The translations under genes and the position numbers were made by a program. A stretch of DNA of 64,000 nt from an uncultured Oscillospiraceae bacterium. GTDB taxonomy: Bacteria; Bacillota; Clostridia; Oscillospirales; Ruminococcaceae. The notes under the pieces were generated by a model that searched no databases, was not told where the DNA came from, and saw nothing but the letters and a program-made list of their open reading frames with translations. The stretch is from NCBI GenBank assembly GCA_902490585.1, contig CABUEI010000003.1:1-64000 (forward strand). The letters are read 5' to 3'. Of this stretch, positions 1-8,780 are shown piece by piece (position 1 is the first letter of the stretch; every line of letters starts with the position of its first letter).

Positions 1-7
1 AAAGTGC

Positions 8-57
8 AAAAAAGGAAGCCCGCAAAACAGGCAGCTGTTAAGCCGTCTTGCGGGCTT
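8..57 (-). terminator. Rho-independent terminator of the tandem recombinase genes
   Basis: A 10-bp perfect stem (16-25 with 48-57) is followed on the minus strand by a run of T (8-13). It lies a few bases past the stop of the 65-1645 recombinase and ends the leftward recombinase operon. Confidence 0.8.
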
Positions 58-64
58 GTACTTT

Positions 65-1645
65 TTATGCTCCGACGCTTATCTCCGTTCCGTTATAGAA
101 CACGAAAGTGACCTCGCCGTTTCTGTGGACGATTGCCTTCTCAACCATAACCGTCCAGATTGTATCGTTCCATTCCTGCAGCACCTCCGGCTGCTTTTTT
201 AGAGTTCGTATGTAAAGAGCCATTGACTTGTCCTTTTGGCTGCGGAGAGTTCGTAGGTTTTGCAGCCGCTCCAGTTCCGCAGCCGCTGTCTCATAGCGTT
301 TGGTTAGGGCTTCATACTTTTTTAGGTATGCTTCTTGTGACTGCGCTGTGGTGGCGTTCTCTTTAACCGCCGCCTTGACCAGTTCGGAAACGACCTGCGT
401 TTCTTCAAGCTGCCGTTCAATATCAGCGTCCAGTGGCTTGAAGTCGGTCAGTTTTTTGCGCATCAGTTCACAGTCCTCGATGATTTGCGTCCTTTTCTCC
501 ATCATCTGATTATAGGCTTTTACGAAAAACCGCTGTACAGTTTCCGTGTCCACAGTGGGCGTGTGGCAACGTTCCTCGCCTTTGAACTTGCTGTTGCACT
601 GCCAAATGATACGGCGGTAGCGGTCGGTGGAATGCCAGACCTTTGAGCCGAAGAACCCGCCGCAGTCCTCGCAGACTAGCTTTGCCGAGAATATGTTCTT
701 TCCGCTGTAAGCATTGCCGAGTGCTTTTCTTCTGGCAAATTCTGCTTGAACATGATCCCATTCGTCCGGTTCAACAATGGCGGGGTGGCTGCCCTCAACA
801 TAATACTGCGGAACTTCGCCTTCATTGGGCTTTGTTTTCTTTTGTAGAAAATCTACCGTAAAAGACTTTTGAAGAAGCGCGTCACCCTTGTATTTTTCAT
901 TTGTCAGAATACTGGTGACTGTGGTCTTGCTCCATTTTTCCTTGCCGCTAGGTGATGGAATGCCCAGATTTTCAAGGTGTCTGCAAATGCCTGCTTGTGT
1001 CTTGCCGTCAAGGAAAAGCCTGTAAATCAACCGAACAATGGCAGCTTCTTCCTCCACGATAGCAGGGCGTCCGTCTTCGCCTTTTTCATAGCCGAGGAAA
1101 TGTTTGTAGGCTAAATGTACCTTACCGTCGGCGAAGCTCTTGCGCTGACCCCAAGTTATGTTTTCGGAAATACTCCGGCTTTCCTCTTGCGCCAGCGAGG
1201 ACATAAGTGTGATAAGCAGTTCTCCCTTACCGTCAAAGGTGTAAATTCCTTCCTTTTCAAAATAGCACTCCACACCGTTTTCTTTCAGCTTTCGGATTGT
1301 CACAAGGCTGTCAACCGTGTTTCGCGCAAATCTGCTGACCGACTTGGTGACGATAAGGTCGATTTTGCCCGCTAACGCATCGGCAATCATCTCTTTGAAA
1401 CCCTCACGGTGCTTTGTATTTGTGCCGGAAATGCCTTCATCGGTATAAACCTTTACGAAATCCCACTCCGGATTTGAGCGTATATATTTTGTATAATAGT
1501 CCACTTGGGCTTCGTAGCTTGTGAACTGTTCATCGCTATCTGTGGAAACACGGGCGTATCCGGCAACGCGCCTTTTCTGTGTAGCCACCTTGGGTAGGTG
1601 CGTAAGCGGATTGATAGTTGCGGGAATAACGGTAACTTTAGGCAT
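65..1645 (-). CDS. Large serine recombinase 1 (phage/element integrase)
   Basis: 526 aa. An N-terminal resolvase domain carries the nucleophile motif YARVST (about residues 30-35) and the downstream SRFARN segment. It is followed by the recombinase domain, a Cys-rich zinc ribbon (CEDCGG ... C ... C) near residue 325 and a C-terminal coiled coil. This is the full architecture of large serine integrases, which join attP and attB through a covalent serine-DNA link. The ATG has a GAGAGGAG site 8-10 nt upstream and overlaps the end of the next recombinase, so the two are probably translated together. It lies at the left end of the prophage and is a likely integrase. Whether it works alone or with its neighbour cannot be told from sequence. 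Confidence 0.92.
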   Translation of the reverse strand: MPKVTVIPATINPLTHLPKVATQKRRVAGYARVSTDSDEQFTSYEAQVDYYTKYIRSNPEWDFVKVYTDEGISGTNTKHREGFKEMIADALAGKIDLIVTKSVSRFARNTVDSLVTIRKLKENGVECYFEKEGIYTFDGKGELLITLMSSLAQEESRSISENITWGQRKSFADGKVHLAYKHFLGYEKGEDGRPAIVEEEAAIVRLIYRLFLDGKTQAGICRHLENLGIPSPSGKEKWSKTTVTSILTNEKYKGDALLQKSFTVDFLQKKTKPNEGEVPQYYVEGSHPAIVEPDEWDHVQAEFARRKALGNAYSGKNIFSAKLVCEDCGGFFGSKVWHSTDRYRRIIWQCNSKFKGEERCHTPTVDTETVQRFFVKAYNQMMEKRTQIIEDCELMRKKLTDFKPLDADIERQLEETQVVSELVKAAVKENATTAQSQEAYLKKYEALTKRYETAAAELERLQNLRTLRSQKDKSMALYIRTLKKQPEVLQEWNDTIWTVMVEKAIVHRNGEVTFVFYNGTEISVGA

Positions 1646-2939
1646 TTAGTTTACTCCTCTCTAATGTTTTCTGACGGGCGGCTGCCCTCATCTCATCAGT
1701 CCAACTTTCACTGCGTGAGCGGTCTTTCCATTTTCGTGTGACTTCCGAACCGTCTTTGAAGCAGAAAATTAGTTTATTTTCGTTGCAGACCCGGATTTGC
1801 TGAATTTGGCTGCAAAGCCACTCATGAGTGAAATCTTTCTGACCCAGAACATCAGCTGTAACTTGCTGCAGAGTCGGCTCGGGTATCTGTTTGGACGCAC
1901 AGGCTGCTTTGCCGAGCGAATTGAATGTGTCGCATATCCATACGGGTCCGGTTTTTGTAACCTTGCGGCGGTAGTTCTTTCCGCAGTTGTCGCATACAAG
2001 AAGACTTGTGAACGGATATATTTTCTTTGGAGCAGGCTTCTTGATGAACCGAGCGGCACGACGTGCTTTTTCTGCTTGAACTGCTTGGAAGGTCTCCATA
2101 TCAATAATGGCTTCGTGGGACTCCCCAACATGATACTTTGGCAGCTCACCCATATTGTTCATTTTCCTCTTTGTGATATGATTTTCACGAAAAGTTTTTT
2201 GTAGCAGCAGATTGCCTGTATAGGTGTAATTACTGAGTATCCTTGAAATTGAGGACTGGTTCCATTTCCCGCCGAACCGCGATGGAATGCCTTCGTCATT
2301 CAGCAACTTAGCAATTGAATTGTAGCCGCTGCCGGAAAGGTATTCATTATAAATACGGCGGACAAGTTCGGCTTCTTTCGGCACTATAACATAATGATCA
2401 TTTTCAAGTCGATACCCTAGCAAAGTTCCGTCCCATGGAATTCCTGCTTCAAAGTTACGCTTGATACGCCATTTCTGATTTTCACTTGCCGAACGGCTTT
2501 CTTCCTGCGCATAAGACGCAAGAATCGTCATCATCAGTTCTCCGTCACCGCTCATGGTGTGAATATTCTGCTCCTCAAAATAAATATCCACCTCCATGGC
2601 TTTGAACTCACGAACAGTCTGCAGCAACGTGACCGTGTTTCGTGCAAAGCGGGAGATGGATTTTGTAATCACCATGTCAATTTTACCGGCACGGCAGTCG
2701 GCAATTAAGCTCTGAAAACCTGCTCTTGAGTCTTTTGTGCCTGTCTTGGCTTCGTCGGAATATACACCCGCATAGAGCCAATCGCCGTGGTTCTGAATGA
2801 GGTTGCTGTAATAGCTGACTTGCGCAGAAAGTGAGTGGAGCATAGCGTCCTTGCCGTTGGAAACACGGGCATAAGCGGCGACTCTCTTTTTTCTCTCCAA
2901 CTTTGGCGGTTTTGATACGATGGTTATTTTTCCTGACAT
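1638..2939 (-). CDS. Large serine recombinase 2 (shorter paralogue)
   Basis: 433 aa, with the catalytic motif YARVSN near residue 25, a recombinase domain and a zinc ribbon (CDNCGKNY). It lacks the long C-terminal coiled coil of its 526-aa neighbour. The coiled coil governs synapsis and directionality in large serine integrases, so the shorter protein may act as a partner or direction factor; that is inference. The start has a strong AAGGAGG site. The 8-bp overlap with recombinase 1 and the 16-bp overlap with the upstream SHOCT-like gene indicate one operon. A promoter (2964-2992) sits inside the upstream gene. Confidence 0.9.
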   Translation of the reverse strand: MSGKITIVSKPPKLERKKRVAAYARVSNGKDAMLHSLSAQVSYYSNLIQNHGDWLYAGVYSDEAKTGTKDSRAGFQSLIADCRAGKIDMVITKSISRFARNTVTLLQTVREFKAMEVDIYFEEQNIHTMSGDGELMMTILASYAQEESRSASENQKWRIKRNFEAGIPWDGTLLGYRLENDHYVIVPKEAELVRRIYNEYLSGSGYNSIAKLLNDEGIPSRFGGKWNQSSISRILSNYTYTGNLLLQKTFRENHITKRKMNNMGELPKYHVGESHEAIIDMETFQAVQAEKARRAARFIKKPAPKKIYPFTSLLVCDNCGKNYRRKVTKTGPVWICDTFNSLGKAACASKQIPEPTLQQVTADVLGQKDFTHEWLCSQIQQIRVCNENKLIFCFKDGSEVTRKWKDRSRSESWTDEMRAAARQKTLERSKLNA

Positions 2940-3160
2940 TGCGTCACCTCCTTATATTGTGACATATTAACTCTAAAGCCATCATAAATCAAGTCAATTC
3001 CGCGATATAAACTACACGAAGATATTCCGTACTTTTCGTTCATAATTGTATCAATATCGACGTAATCTTCCGGGGTTATAATCCCCATCGACAGCATTCG
3101 TTTTGCCTGGAGCATGGAAGCAAGGTAGCTTTCCAACCGATTCCTGTAATTGTCATTCAT
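2924..3160 (-). CDS. Small SHOCT-like protein preceding recombinases
   Basis: 78 aa. The segment around residues 15-45 (LQAKRMLSMGIITPEDY) matches the short C-terminal SHOCT oligomerisation fold, in which a helix is followed by a G-I-I-T-xEE/D turn. Similar small proteins are common just upstream of serine recombinases in clostridial elements. Its role is not established. The last 15 codons double as the promoter for the recombinase downstream. The ATG follows an AAAGGGGC site and overlaps the stop of the zinc-ribbon HTH gene. Confidence 0.7.
   Translation of the reverse strand: MNDNYRNRLESYLASMLQAKRMLSMGIITPEDYVDIDTIMNEKYGISSCSLYRGIDLIYDGFRVNMSQYKEVTQCQEK
2964..2992 (-). promoter_or_regulatory. 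Sigma-A type promoter inside the SHOCT-like gene, driving recombinase 2
   Basis: The minus strand reads TTGATT, 17 bp, TAATAT. The same arrangement and spacer end (TTTAGAGT) recur upstream of three genes at 24.6, 26.4 and 27.5 kb. It lies 25-50 bp before the recombinase 2 ATG. No experimental start is known. Confidence 0.6.
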
Positions 3161-3554
3161 CAGAAATATGCCCCTTTCTGAAACGGTCTGTTATGTAGCA
3201 GGCATGAGAACAGAACTTTCTGTGATCGTTTCCGTAAGCGGTGAAATTCCGTCCGCAACAGGCACAGGTATATTCATAATTTGCTTTTCGGTTGATGCAA
3301 TCCCGGTGTTCGTTCCACCATGTATTTCGACAGGCATCAGAGCAGAATTTTTTCGGTTTCTGCTTAGGAATGATTTTTATCAGCTTTCCGCACTGTTTAC
3401 AAGCCACGGCATTCTTTGATTTGTCACCCAGACCGTTACGGCGGCAGAATGAGCGCACCGTATTATCTGATATACCGAGGGCTTTTCCTATTTTAATATA
3501 GCCGACACCTTGCAGGCGCATTGTTCGTAGTTGTTCTTTTTGCTGATTTGTCAT
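3153..3554 (-). CDS. HTH protein with two zinc ribbons (sigma-like annotation family)
   Basis: About 133 aa from the ATG at 3554, which follows TTGGAGGAAAG. Residues 1-45 form a helix-turn-helix resembling sigma region 4 or a resolvase HTH (YIKIGKALGISDNTVRSF). Two Cys-rich ribbons follow (CKQCGK...CSDAC and CACCGR...CSHAC). Databases often label such proteins RNA polymerase sigma-70-like, but no region 2 is visible, so a site-specific DNA-binding regulator is safer. It is the first gene of the recombinase operon, and its leader is homologous to the leader of the early gene at 41945. Confidence 0.7.
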   Translation of the reverse strand: MTNQQKEQLRTMRLQGVGYIKIGKALGISDNTVRSFCRRNGLGDKSKNAVACKQCGKLIKIIPKQKPKKFCSDACRNTWWNEHRDCINRKANYEYTCACCGRNFTAYGNDHRKFCSHACYITDRFRKGHISDE

Positions 3555-3630
3555 TGAGCTTTCCTCCAATCCGAGGGATTACCTCAATATCTACTGGAGG
3601 AAAAATAGCCATCCGGTCCGAAAAAATAAG
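3555..3630 (-). promoter_or_regulatory. Leader with CCTCC...ATATTGAGG element, shared with the 41.9-42.0 kb leader
   Basis: On the minus strand the leader has a TATTTTTTCG block, then CCTCCAGTAGATATTGAGG (19 nt, partly palindromic), then CCTCGG and the ribosome binding site. The same blocks occur in the same order at 41946-42040. It is probably an operator or special promoter. No good TATAAT is visible. Confidence 0.5.
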
Positions 3631-3830
3631 AGATCTTATATGTTTTTTCATTTTGTTTTTTACAAATGCGCTTTATATTCAAAGATATGCTGTAATATAT
3701 TACCGAATAAGTACGCCTATTAGAGCAAGGCTAGATAATAGCCACTTTTTGTTCCACTGTCGTATAGGCATCTCCAATTCCTTATGTGTATATAGGCAAA
3801 AGAAAATGTAAAATCCGAAGTGCTGTGAAA

Positions 3831-3874
3831 TAAAAAATTAGCCGAGGATATCTGGAAATCCCAGATATCTTCGG
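3831..3874 (-). terminator. Hairpin terminator in the 3.6-4.1 kb gap
   Basis: A 14-bp stem (3842-3855 with 3861-3874, one mismatch) is followed on the minus strand by TAATTTTTTA. It is the second hairpin downstream of the membrane protein gene. The rest of 3631-4023 is AT-rich, and I see no gene in it. Confidence 0.6.
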
Positions 3875-4023
3875 TTTAAACAAATTTAATAATTATCGAA
3901 CAATATCCTAATATTGGGGATACGCCATTTTTTTGAACTGTATATTTATCATTTACTTTCTTTCTGCATTCAAGATGTCGATATTTTACAAAAGTTAACC
4001 ACTGCTTTGGCGAAAAAGTCATA

Positions 4024-4061
4024 AGAAAAATGCGGCTGATGATCCGAAAGGTATCAGCCGC
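4024..4061 (-). terminator. Terminator of the membrane protein gene
   Basis: A 9-bp perfect stem (4032-4040 with 4053-4061) is followed on the minus strand by ATTTTTCTT. It lies about 50 bp past the stop at 4110. Confidence 0.7.
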
Positions 4062-4109
4062 TAATTTGCCCGGACGTGATGTCAGCGTATTTGTATTTGT
4101 TTTATTTCG

Positions 4110-4586
4110 TCAGTGAGTGCGTTCGCCTTGTTTACGTTCTCTCCGAAACAATAGTATACGGGTAATTATATAAGGAAGAAGCTGATAAAGGAACGAAAAT
4201 ACAGCTGAACAGATAGCAGAATACATTATAGTACCATAACCTAAATATTCTGCAATCAATGGCAAATTCACCATGTTAGTTTTTTCGACTCTTGGGAAAT
4301 TATCGGGATAATAAATCGCAAAGCAAACAAATATCAACAGAAAAGATGGTATCCAAAAATAAACCTTTGAGCGAATAATGCCTGCCGAAATTGCCGCCGC
4401 TATTAAAACTACTCTCATAACAAAGAACCTTACTACTTCCGTTGGCGCCATTATCCCTTCACTTCTGACTCCCAATGCTTGAAGAATAGGCTCAATTATT
4501 TGCAGTTCAAGTATTATAATCAGATATACGCCTATCTGAATCGCCATTGTTAAAATTAGATTAGAAAGCAACGGATGTTTTTTCAT
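4110..4586 (-). CDS. Small multi-pass membrane protein, unknown function
   Basis: About 158 aa from the ATG at 4586, which follows AAAGGATAAC. Four hydrophobic stretches are evident (about residues 8-33, 52-72, 75-93 and 118-148), and the tail is basic (RRERKQ). I do not recognise a family. It lies downstream of the VWA-lipase gene on the same strand in a cargo region of the prophage, and two terminators follow it. Function is unknown. Confidence 0.6.
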   Translation of the reverse strand: MKKHPLLSNLILTMAIQIGVYLIIILELQIIEPILQALGVRSEGIMAPTEVVRFFVMRVVLIAAAISAGIIRSKVYFWIPSFLLIFVCFAIYYPDNFPRVEKTNMVNLPLIAEYLGYGTIMYSAICSAVFSFLYQLLPYIITRILLFRRERKQGERTH

Positions 4587-4668
4587 GTTGTTATCCTTTC
4601 TTACGATCACTATGCTAACAAATAATAAGATAGCTGCAAATGGGCGGGTTCTATATAACTGGAATACC

Positions 4669-7017
4669 CTACGAACTTTGAAAACGGTGAACTATATTTT
4701 GATGCAATCCAAATTCACCGCCTATATATACAGGTATGACATCTGTGGTTATGCCTAAACCAAAAATATCTATACCCCTACCAGATGCAGCAGCCAGTTC
4801 TGCCAAATACTGCATAAAATATGCCGTCGTTTGACACTCCCGAACTTCTAGGTCATATCCATAGTAGTTATAGGCATAACCGCGATAATAATCCGATAGT
4901 TGTTGACGAGTTGGTTTCCATCCACGTGGCTTCAAATAGTTAAGACACACACTATTATCGCTACCATCACCATGACAAGAGCAATGAAATTCATAGCAGT
5001 CATTTTTGTCTGTTGCCAACGATGCAAAGGAATCCAGAAGCTCTTTTTTCTTTGACTGATTTGAAGAATATGATTTAGAAGTATAGGACTGCCATTCATT
5101 TGAATAGTTCTCTGCGACACTGGTGGATATATCATTTCCATAATGTCTGAAGCCCCAATATGCTAATGGCATCTCTGCAATTATATCATCACTGTTAATA
5201 ACATTAAAAATGCTATCGTGTGATTTTGCAACATTTTCAGAAATTGTAGTTGTCATCGGTGCTGCAAAAGTATATACGAATGTTTCGTAATCTTCATCCA
5301 ATCTAGCACCAACAATATTTGCAATGCCGGCGCCTCTTGAGTGACCTGTAATCCACAATGTTTTTTTGGCGGATTGATCCAGATTCTCAGCTTGAGAAAG
5401 ATACTCATCAAGCAGTTTAATTACGCGTGTTGCAGCAATATCAAAACCCATATGATTCTCTTTGATTTTCCAGTCTTCATTTTTGGGAATCAGTCCATTA
5501 CCATCAAATATGCTGTCGCACCCTACATCAAAATTGCTTGACCATTCTTCATCGGTTCCGTTAGTGCCTCTGATTACAACAGCAATTATTTCCTTGATCT
5601 GCCCATTATACTTGACACGATGATGACCAAAAACTACATCTGTAATATGCTGATCATCGTATTTATCTGCCAGTTTATATGGTACCACATCTTTCATACC
5701 ATGCTTTAGCAGAAAATGATCAACGTAGCTGTTTTCCTTTGTTTCATCAGGCTCATCTGTCAAAATCTGATTATCATAAACCAATGATGCCATCAATGCG
5801 GAAACTGTGCTGATCTTACTATTGTATTTTGTGTTATCGCCAAAAAACTGTGAGTAATTCATGGAATAGGTTATATTATTATATATTTCGCCATTACTAT
5901 CCCAAGTTACATTAAATGAACTGTTTAAGCGCTCAGCTTTTGTTTCCTCTGAATCTTCTATCCCATCATAATCAGAATCCGAATTATCTACTGTTGGATC
6001 TGAATACATTTTGAAATAGTAAACAGATTTGGGGGCAGGCGGTCCAACAAACGAAGGATCGCGAGCAAATTCTAGCATTACTTTCACACACGGAGTCGGG
6101 TCAATTTCTTCACCATCAAGCAGTCTGTCACCATCGGTGTCTGATTTTACAGGATCCGTATAAATAATATTTCCATTCTGTAGTCTTATTCCTGCCGTTT
6201 CAACTGCATCAGGCAATTTATCACCATCAGTATCCGTCATATCAAAATCATCCATATAACCGAACTTGGCAAAAATATCAACTATGTCCTGTGCGTTCAA
6301 TGCCTTGTAATATTTGCCGCCTGTTTTATCAGCAATATTTTGAAGTATCGTATCGTTTGCCGAACCAAAACCAACAGTGTAAACTTCAATATACTTATCA
6401 TTGCACATCTGAATTGCAGCATTTCGTCTGCTTGCAGAGTCGTTGTCGTCACCATCAGACAGCAAAATGATGCGGTTTTTATTTGCACCGTTTGAAATTT
6501 TTTCAGCACTTTCTATCTGTTTAATCGAAGCATTCAAAGCGGCGCTGAAACTTGTTCCGCCGTTGCTGTACATCTTCTGAAGTGCAAGTTTAAGAGTTTC
6601 TTTGTCTGTTGTCATTGAAGAAGCTGTATTCGCTCTGTCGGTGAAAAGTACAATTGCTGTTTCATCATTTGAATTCATATACTTGATAAAACCTTCAGCC
6701 GCGGTTATCCTATTGCAGGTATAGGGATGTAGAGCATCATGAGCAGAGTTGATACCACTTCTAATGGATATAGGATCGTTCCAATCCATGCTGCCGGAAC
6801 AGTCAATTGCAAGAACCGTATTATATTTTACGGGTATAGTTGGTGCACCCGAAGCACCACCGGTGGGATTATAGTCAAATTCCACCGCCCATGCTTCAAA
6901 CCACTTGTACTTATCAATTACCATATACTTGCTGAAATGTGTGGTTGTAATGCTAATCAAAATTTCGGGAATAGCGTTAATAATTTCAATAGCTTCATAG
7001 ACGGACAAGTTAAACAT
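4669..7017 (-). CDS. VWA - calcium-repeat - class 3 lipase-like protein, apparently lacking its N-terminus
   Basis: 782 aa. A von Willebrand factor A domain (about 65-265) has an intact MIDAS motif (DCSGS at 72-76, a GGTSF threonine loop and the LLSDGDD aspartate). Thrombospondin type 3-like Ca-binding repeats follow (TDTDGDKLPD, SDTDGDRLLDG, NSDSDYDGIED). A lipase class 3 domain has RGTNG as a probable oxyanion loop and GHSRG with nucleophile Ser about 560; an Asp in NSDD and the His in GLHQN could complete the triad. Such proteins are normally secreted. Here no signal peptide is visible, and the first 35 residues do not resemble a leader. The ATG overlaps the LytTR gene end (TAATATG), with a GAGGTG site inside that gene. 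It may be a 5'-truncated extracellular protein. Confidence 0.8.
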   Translation of the reverse strand: MFNLSVYEAIEIINAIPEILISITTTHFSKYMVIDKYKWFEAWAVEFDYNPTGGASGAPTIPVKYNTVLAIDCSGSMDWNDPISIRSGINSAHDALHPYTCNRITAAEGFIKYMNSNDETAIVLFTDRANTASSMTTDKETLKLALQKMYSNGGTSFSAALNASIKQIESAEKISNGANKNRIILLSDGDDNDSASRRNAAIQMCNDKYIEVYTVGFGSANDTILQNIADKTGGKYYKALNAQDIVDIFAKFGYMDDFDMTDTDGDKLPDAVETAGIRLQNGNIIYTDPVKSDTDGDRLLDGEEIDPTPCVKVMLEFARDPSFVGPPAPKSVYYFKMYSDPTVDNSDSDYDGIEDSEETKAERLNSSFNVTWDSNGEIYNNITYSMNYSQFFGDNTKYNSKISTVSALMASLVYDNQILTDEPDETKENSYVDHFLLKHGMKDVVPYKLADKYDDQHITDVVFGHHRVKYNGQIKEIIAVVIRGTNGTDEEWSSNFDVGCDSIFDGNGLIPKNEDWKIKENHMGFDIAATRVIKLLDEYLSQAENLDQSAKKTLWITGHSRGAGIANIVGARLDEDYETFVYTFAAPMTTTISENVAKSHDSIFNVINSDDIIAEMPLAYWGFRHYGNDISTSVAENYSNEWQSYTSKSYSSNQSKKKELLDSFASLATDKNDCYEFHCSCHGDGSDNSVCLNYLKPRGWKPTRQQLSDYYRGYAYNYYGYDLEVRECQTTAYFMQYLAELAAASGRGIDIFGLGITTDVIPVYIGGEFGLHQNIVHRFQSS

Positions 7018-7018
7018 A

Positions 7019-7723
7019 TTAGCACCTCGCAGTCAGAAATGAAACAAATTTATCGGTAACAAACTGTTTAAAATTACGGCTTAGAGGTATTTTATCGCCA
7101 TTTTTCATAATAATTGAGGTGGGTTCGATATTTCCAATATATGATAAATTCACATAATAACTCTTGTGTGGCTTAACAAAATTAACAAGTCTCTCATCAT
7201 TTTCAATTTCCGACAGCTTTCCATTGAACTGATATTTATTGATTCTTGTATGTAATACTATTGTTCTTTTAAAGATCTCAAAATACAGAATATCACTCAC
7301 AGCTACATTGAAAACTGTATTGGACATCTGAACAGAAAAAGCCATATGTGTCTGATGATATTCATTGAATATTGAGCGAAGCTGCTTTATATACATTTGT
7401 TCAGGCTGCCCCTTCAGCAGATATCTAAAAGCATTTACTTCATAGCCATTTGGCGCAAATTCTTGATGGCTCGTCAAAAAAGCAATGATAACAGATTTAT
7501 CCGTCTCACGAATTCTCTCAGCGACATCTAATCCCGTCAATTCTTTCATTTCAATGTCAAGTATGATTACGTCGAATTGATTGGCTTTAAATTGCGACAG
7601 AAATTGCTCTCCACTTTCAAATTCGCAGATTATTAGTTTGTCGGGGTTGGCATAATTACTGACAATCAAGTTATTTATTTTTTCCAAAAAAATCTTTTCA
7701 TCATCGCATATAGCTATTTTCAC
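7019..7723 (-). CDS. LytTR-family response regulator (AgrA-like)
   Basis: 234 aa. The receiver domain (1-120) has the acidic pair DD at 7-8, phosphoacceptor Asp56 (VIILDIEM) and conserved Lys104 (YLLKG). The C-terminal LytTR DNA-binding domain (about 130-230) has the FVKPHKSYYVN signature. Such regulators control virulence, competence or bacteriocin genes, usually with a membrane histidine kinase. No kinase is present here, so it is an orphan or pairs with a kinase elsewhere. The start is a GTG at 7723 with a weak ribosome site. A good promoter lies at 7758-7786, and the gene is translationally linked to the VWA-lipase downstream. Confidence 0.9.
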   Translation of the reverse strand: MKIAICDDEKIFLEKINNLIVSNYANPDKLIICEFESGEQFLSQFKANQFDVIILDIEMKELTGLDVAERIRETDKSVIIAFLTSHQEFAPNGYEVNAFRYLLKGQPEQMYIKQLRSIFNEYHQTHMAFSVQMSNTVFNVAVSDILYFEIFKRTIVLHTRINKYQFNGKLSEIENDERLVNFVKPHKSYYVNLSYIGNIEPTSIIMKNGDKIPLSRNFKQFVTDKFVSFLTARC

Positions 7724-7757
7724 ATAATCACAACCATTTAAGTAATTTTGTTATTAT

Positions 7758-7786
7758 ATTATACTACTATTCTCAATAAATTGCAA
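7758..7786 (-). promoter_or_regulatory. Promoter of the LytTR / VWA-lipase cargo operon
   Basis: The minus strand has TTGCAA, 17 bp, TATAAT, 35-65 bp upstream of the LytTR start. This gives the cargo genes transcription independent of the lytic operon. Confidence 0.75.
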
Positions 7787-7861
7787 GCGTAATTTATCAA
7801 TAAGTGACGTTGAGATTATCAGTTCATCTGTTTTTCAAACAAGTAAAACTAAGTTATTTAT

Positions 7862-7903
7862 AAAAAAGTCGTGAGCATTCGGAATAGTCCAAATGCCCAC
7901 GGC
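7862..7903 (-). terminator. Terminator after the lysin gene (end of late operon)
   Basis: A stem (7871-7882 with 7889-7900) is followed by GACTTTTTTA on the minus strand, immediately past the lysozyme stop. It separates the phage late operon from the LytTR cargo operon. Confidence 0.8.
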
Positions 7904-7910
7904 ACATTTC

Positions 7911-8780
7911 TTATTTAATAAGCAGATTTACTCTTCTCTGAACCTCTGAGTAATCATACCCGGCTTCCGTCAATTTTTCCTTGCGTTCGGCTCCGTTCCC
8001 CCACAGCCCCGCGATAACCTCAACGGCAATCTCATCGGTAGTTTTCCTGTATAGCTTTTCATTAACTCTTTTCTGAACCGCATTGTAGTCGTATCCGGCG
8101 GCAGTGAGCAGTCTTTCACGCTCTGTACCGTTATCCCACTTGCCTGCAAGCACCTCATCAGCAAGCTGATCTATAGTTTTCTCGACAGGCTTCTTCTTGT
8201 TGTAGTCTGCATAGCAGATATCGCCGTCAACATCGTATCCGCCTATTCTGTCAAGTCCCCACTGCCACAGTGTCTGACCGTAGTTGTACTTTGACGGGCA
8301 GTCGGGGCTGTTAGTCCAGTGGGCAAGCCAGATGTCATACTTGCCGACAATTCTGCTCTTGTCGTAATAGTTCTCCATAAAAGACGGATTTGCATAAACT
8401 CCGGGCTTGAATCCCGCCTGCCTTATCTTTTCACAGAAAGCAATTGCCATCTTTGTGCGTGTGTCCGTGTTCAGACCGCTGATCTGCTTTTTCTCCTCCA
8501 TGTCGAAGAATACGGGATATGTCGGGGACAGTTCCTTAATCACAGAAATACATTTTTCGGCTTCAGCTTCTGCCTGCTCAACGCTCATTACATAGCTGTA
8601 CCAGTAAAATCCGTAGTCAATTCCGTACTTTCTGCAGTCCACCACGAACTTATCCATAGTCACATCTTTCTTCGTGGAAAAGCCTGCACGGATAATCGCA
8701 AACTTCACGCCCGCCTGTTTCAGCGCAGGAAAGCTGATGCCCTCCTGGCAGTAGCTTAAATCAACACCTTTAATCTTCAT
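7911..8780 (-). CDS. Endolysin: GH25 lysozyme with two CW_7 repeats
   Basis: About 289 aa. The N-terminal glycoside hydrolase 25 muramidase domain (1-205) has the catalytic GVDLSY start and the FFDMEE acidic motif. Two C-terminal Cpl-7-type cell-wall repeats follow (about 207-248 and 249-290), each ending in AGYDYxxVQxRVN. It cleaves the glycan strand of peptidoglycan and releases progeny once the holin opens the membrane. The second ATG (8780) is better spaced from AAAGGAGG than the first. The gene overlaps the holin gene by about 10 bp, the normal lysis cassette layout. No signal peptide is present, so holin-dependent export is expected. Confidence 0.93.
   Translation of the reverse strand: MKIKGVDLSYCQEGISFPALKQAGVKFAIIRAGFSTKKDVTMDKFVVDCRKYGIDYGFYWYSYVMSVEQAEAEAEKCISVIKELSPTYPVFFDMEEKKQISGLNTDTRTKMAIAFCEKIRQAGFKPGVYANPSFMENYYDKSRIVGKYDIWLAHWTNSPDCPSKYNYGQTLWQWGLDRIGGYDVDGDICYADYNKKKPVEKTIDQLADEVLAGKWDNGTERERLLTAAGYDYNAVQKRVNEKLYRKTTDEIAVEVIAGLWGNGAERKEKLTEAGYDYSEVQRRVNLLIK

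Noticed and set aside
3153..3554. True sigma factor
   Set aside because: Only an HTH and zinc ribbons are present; no region 2 for core binding or -10 melting.
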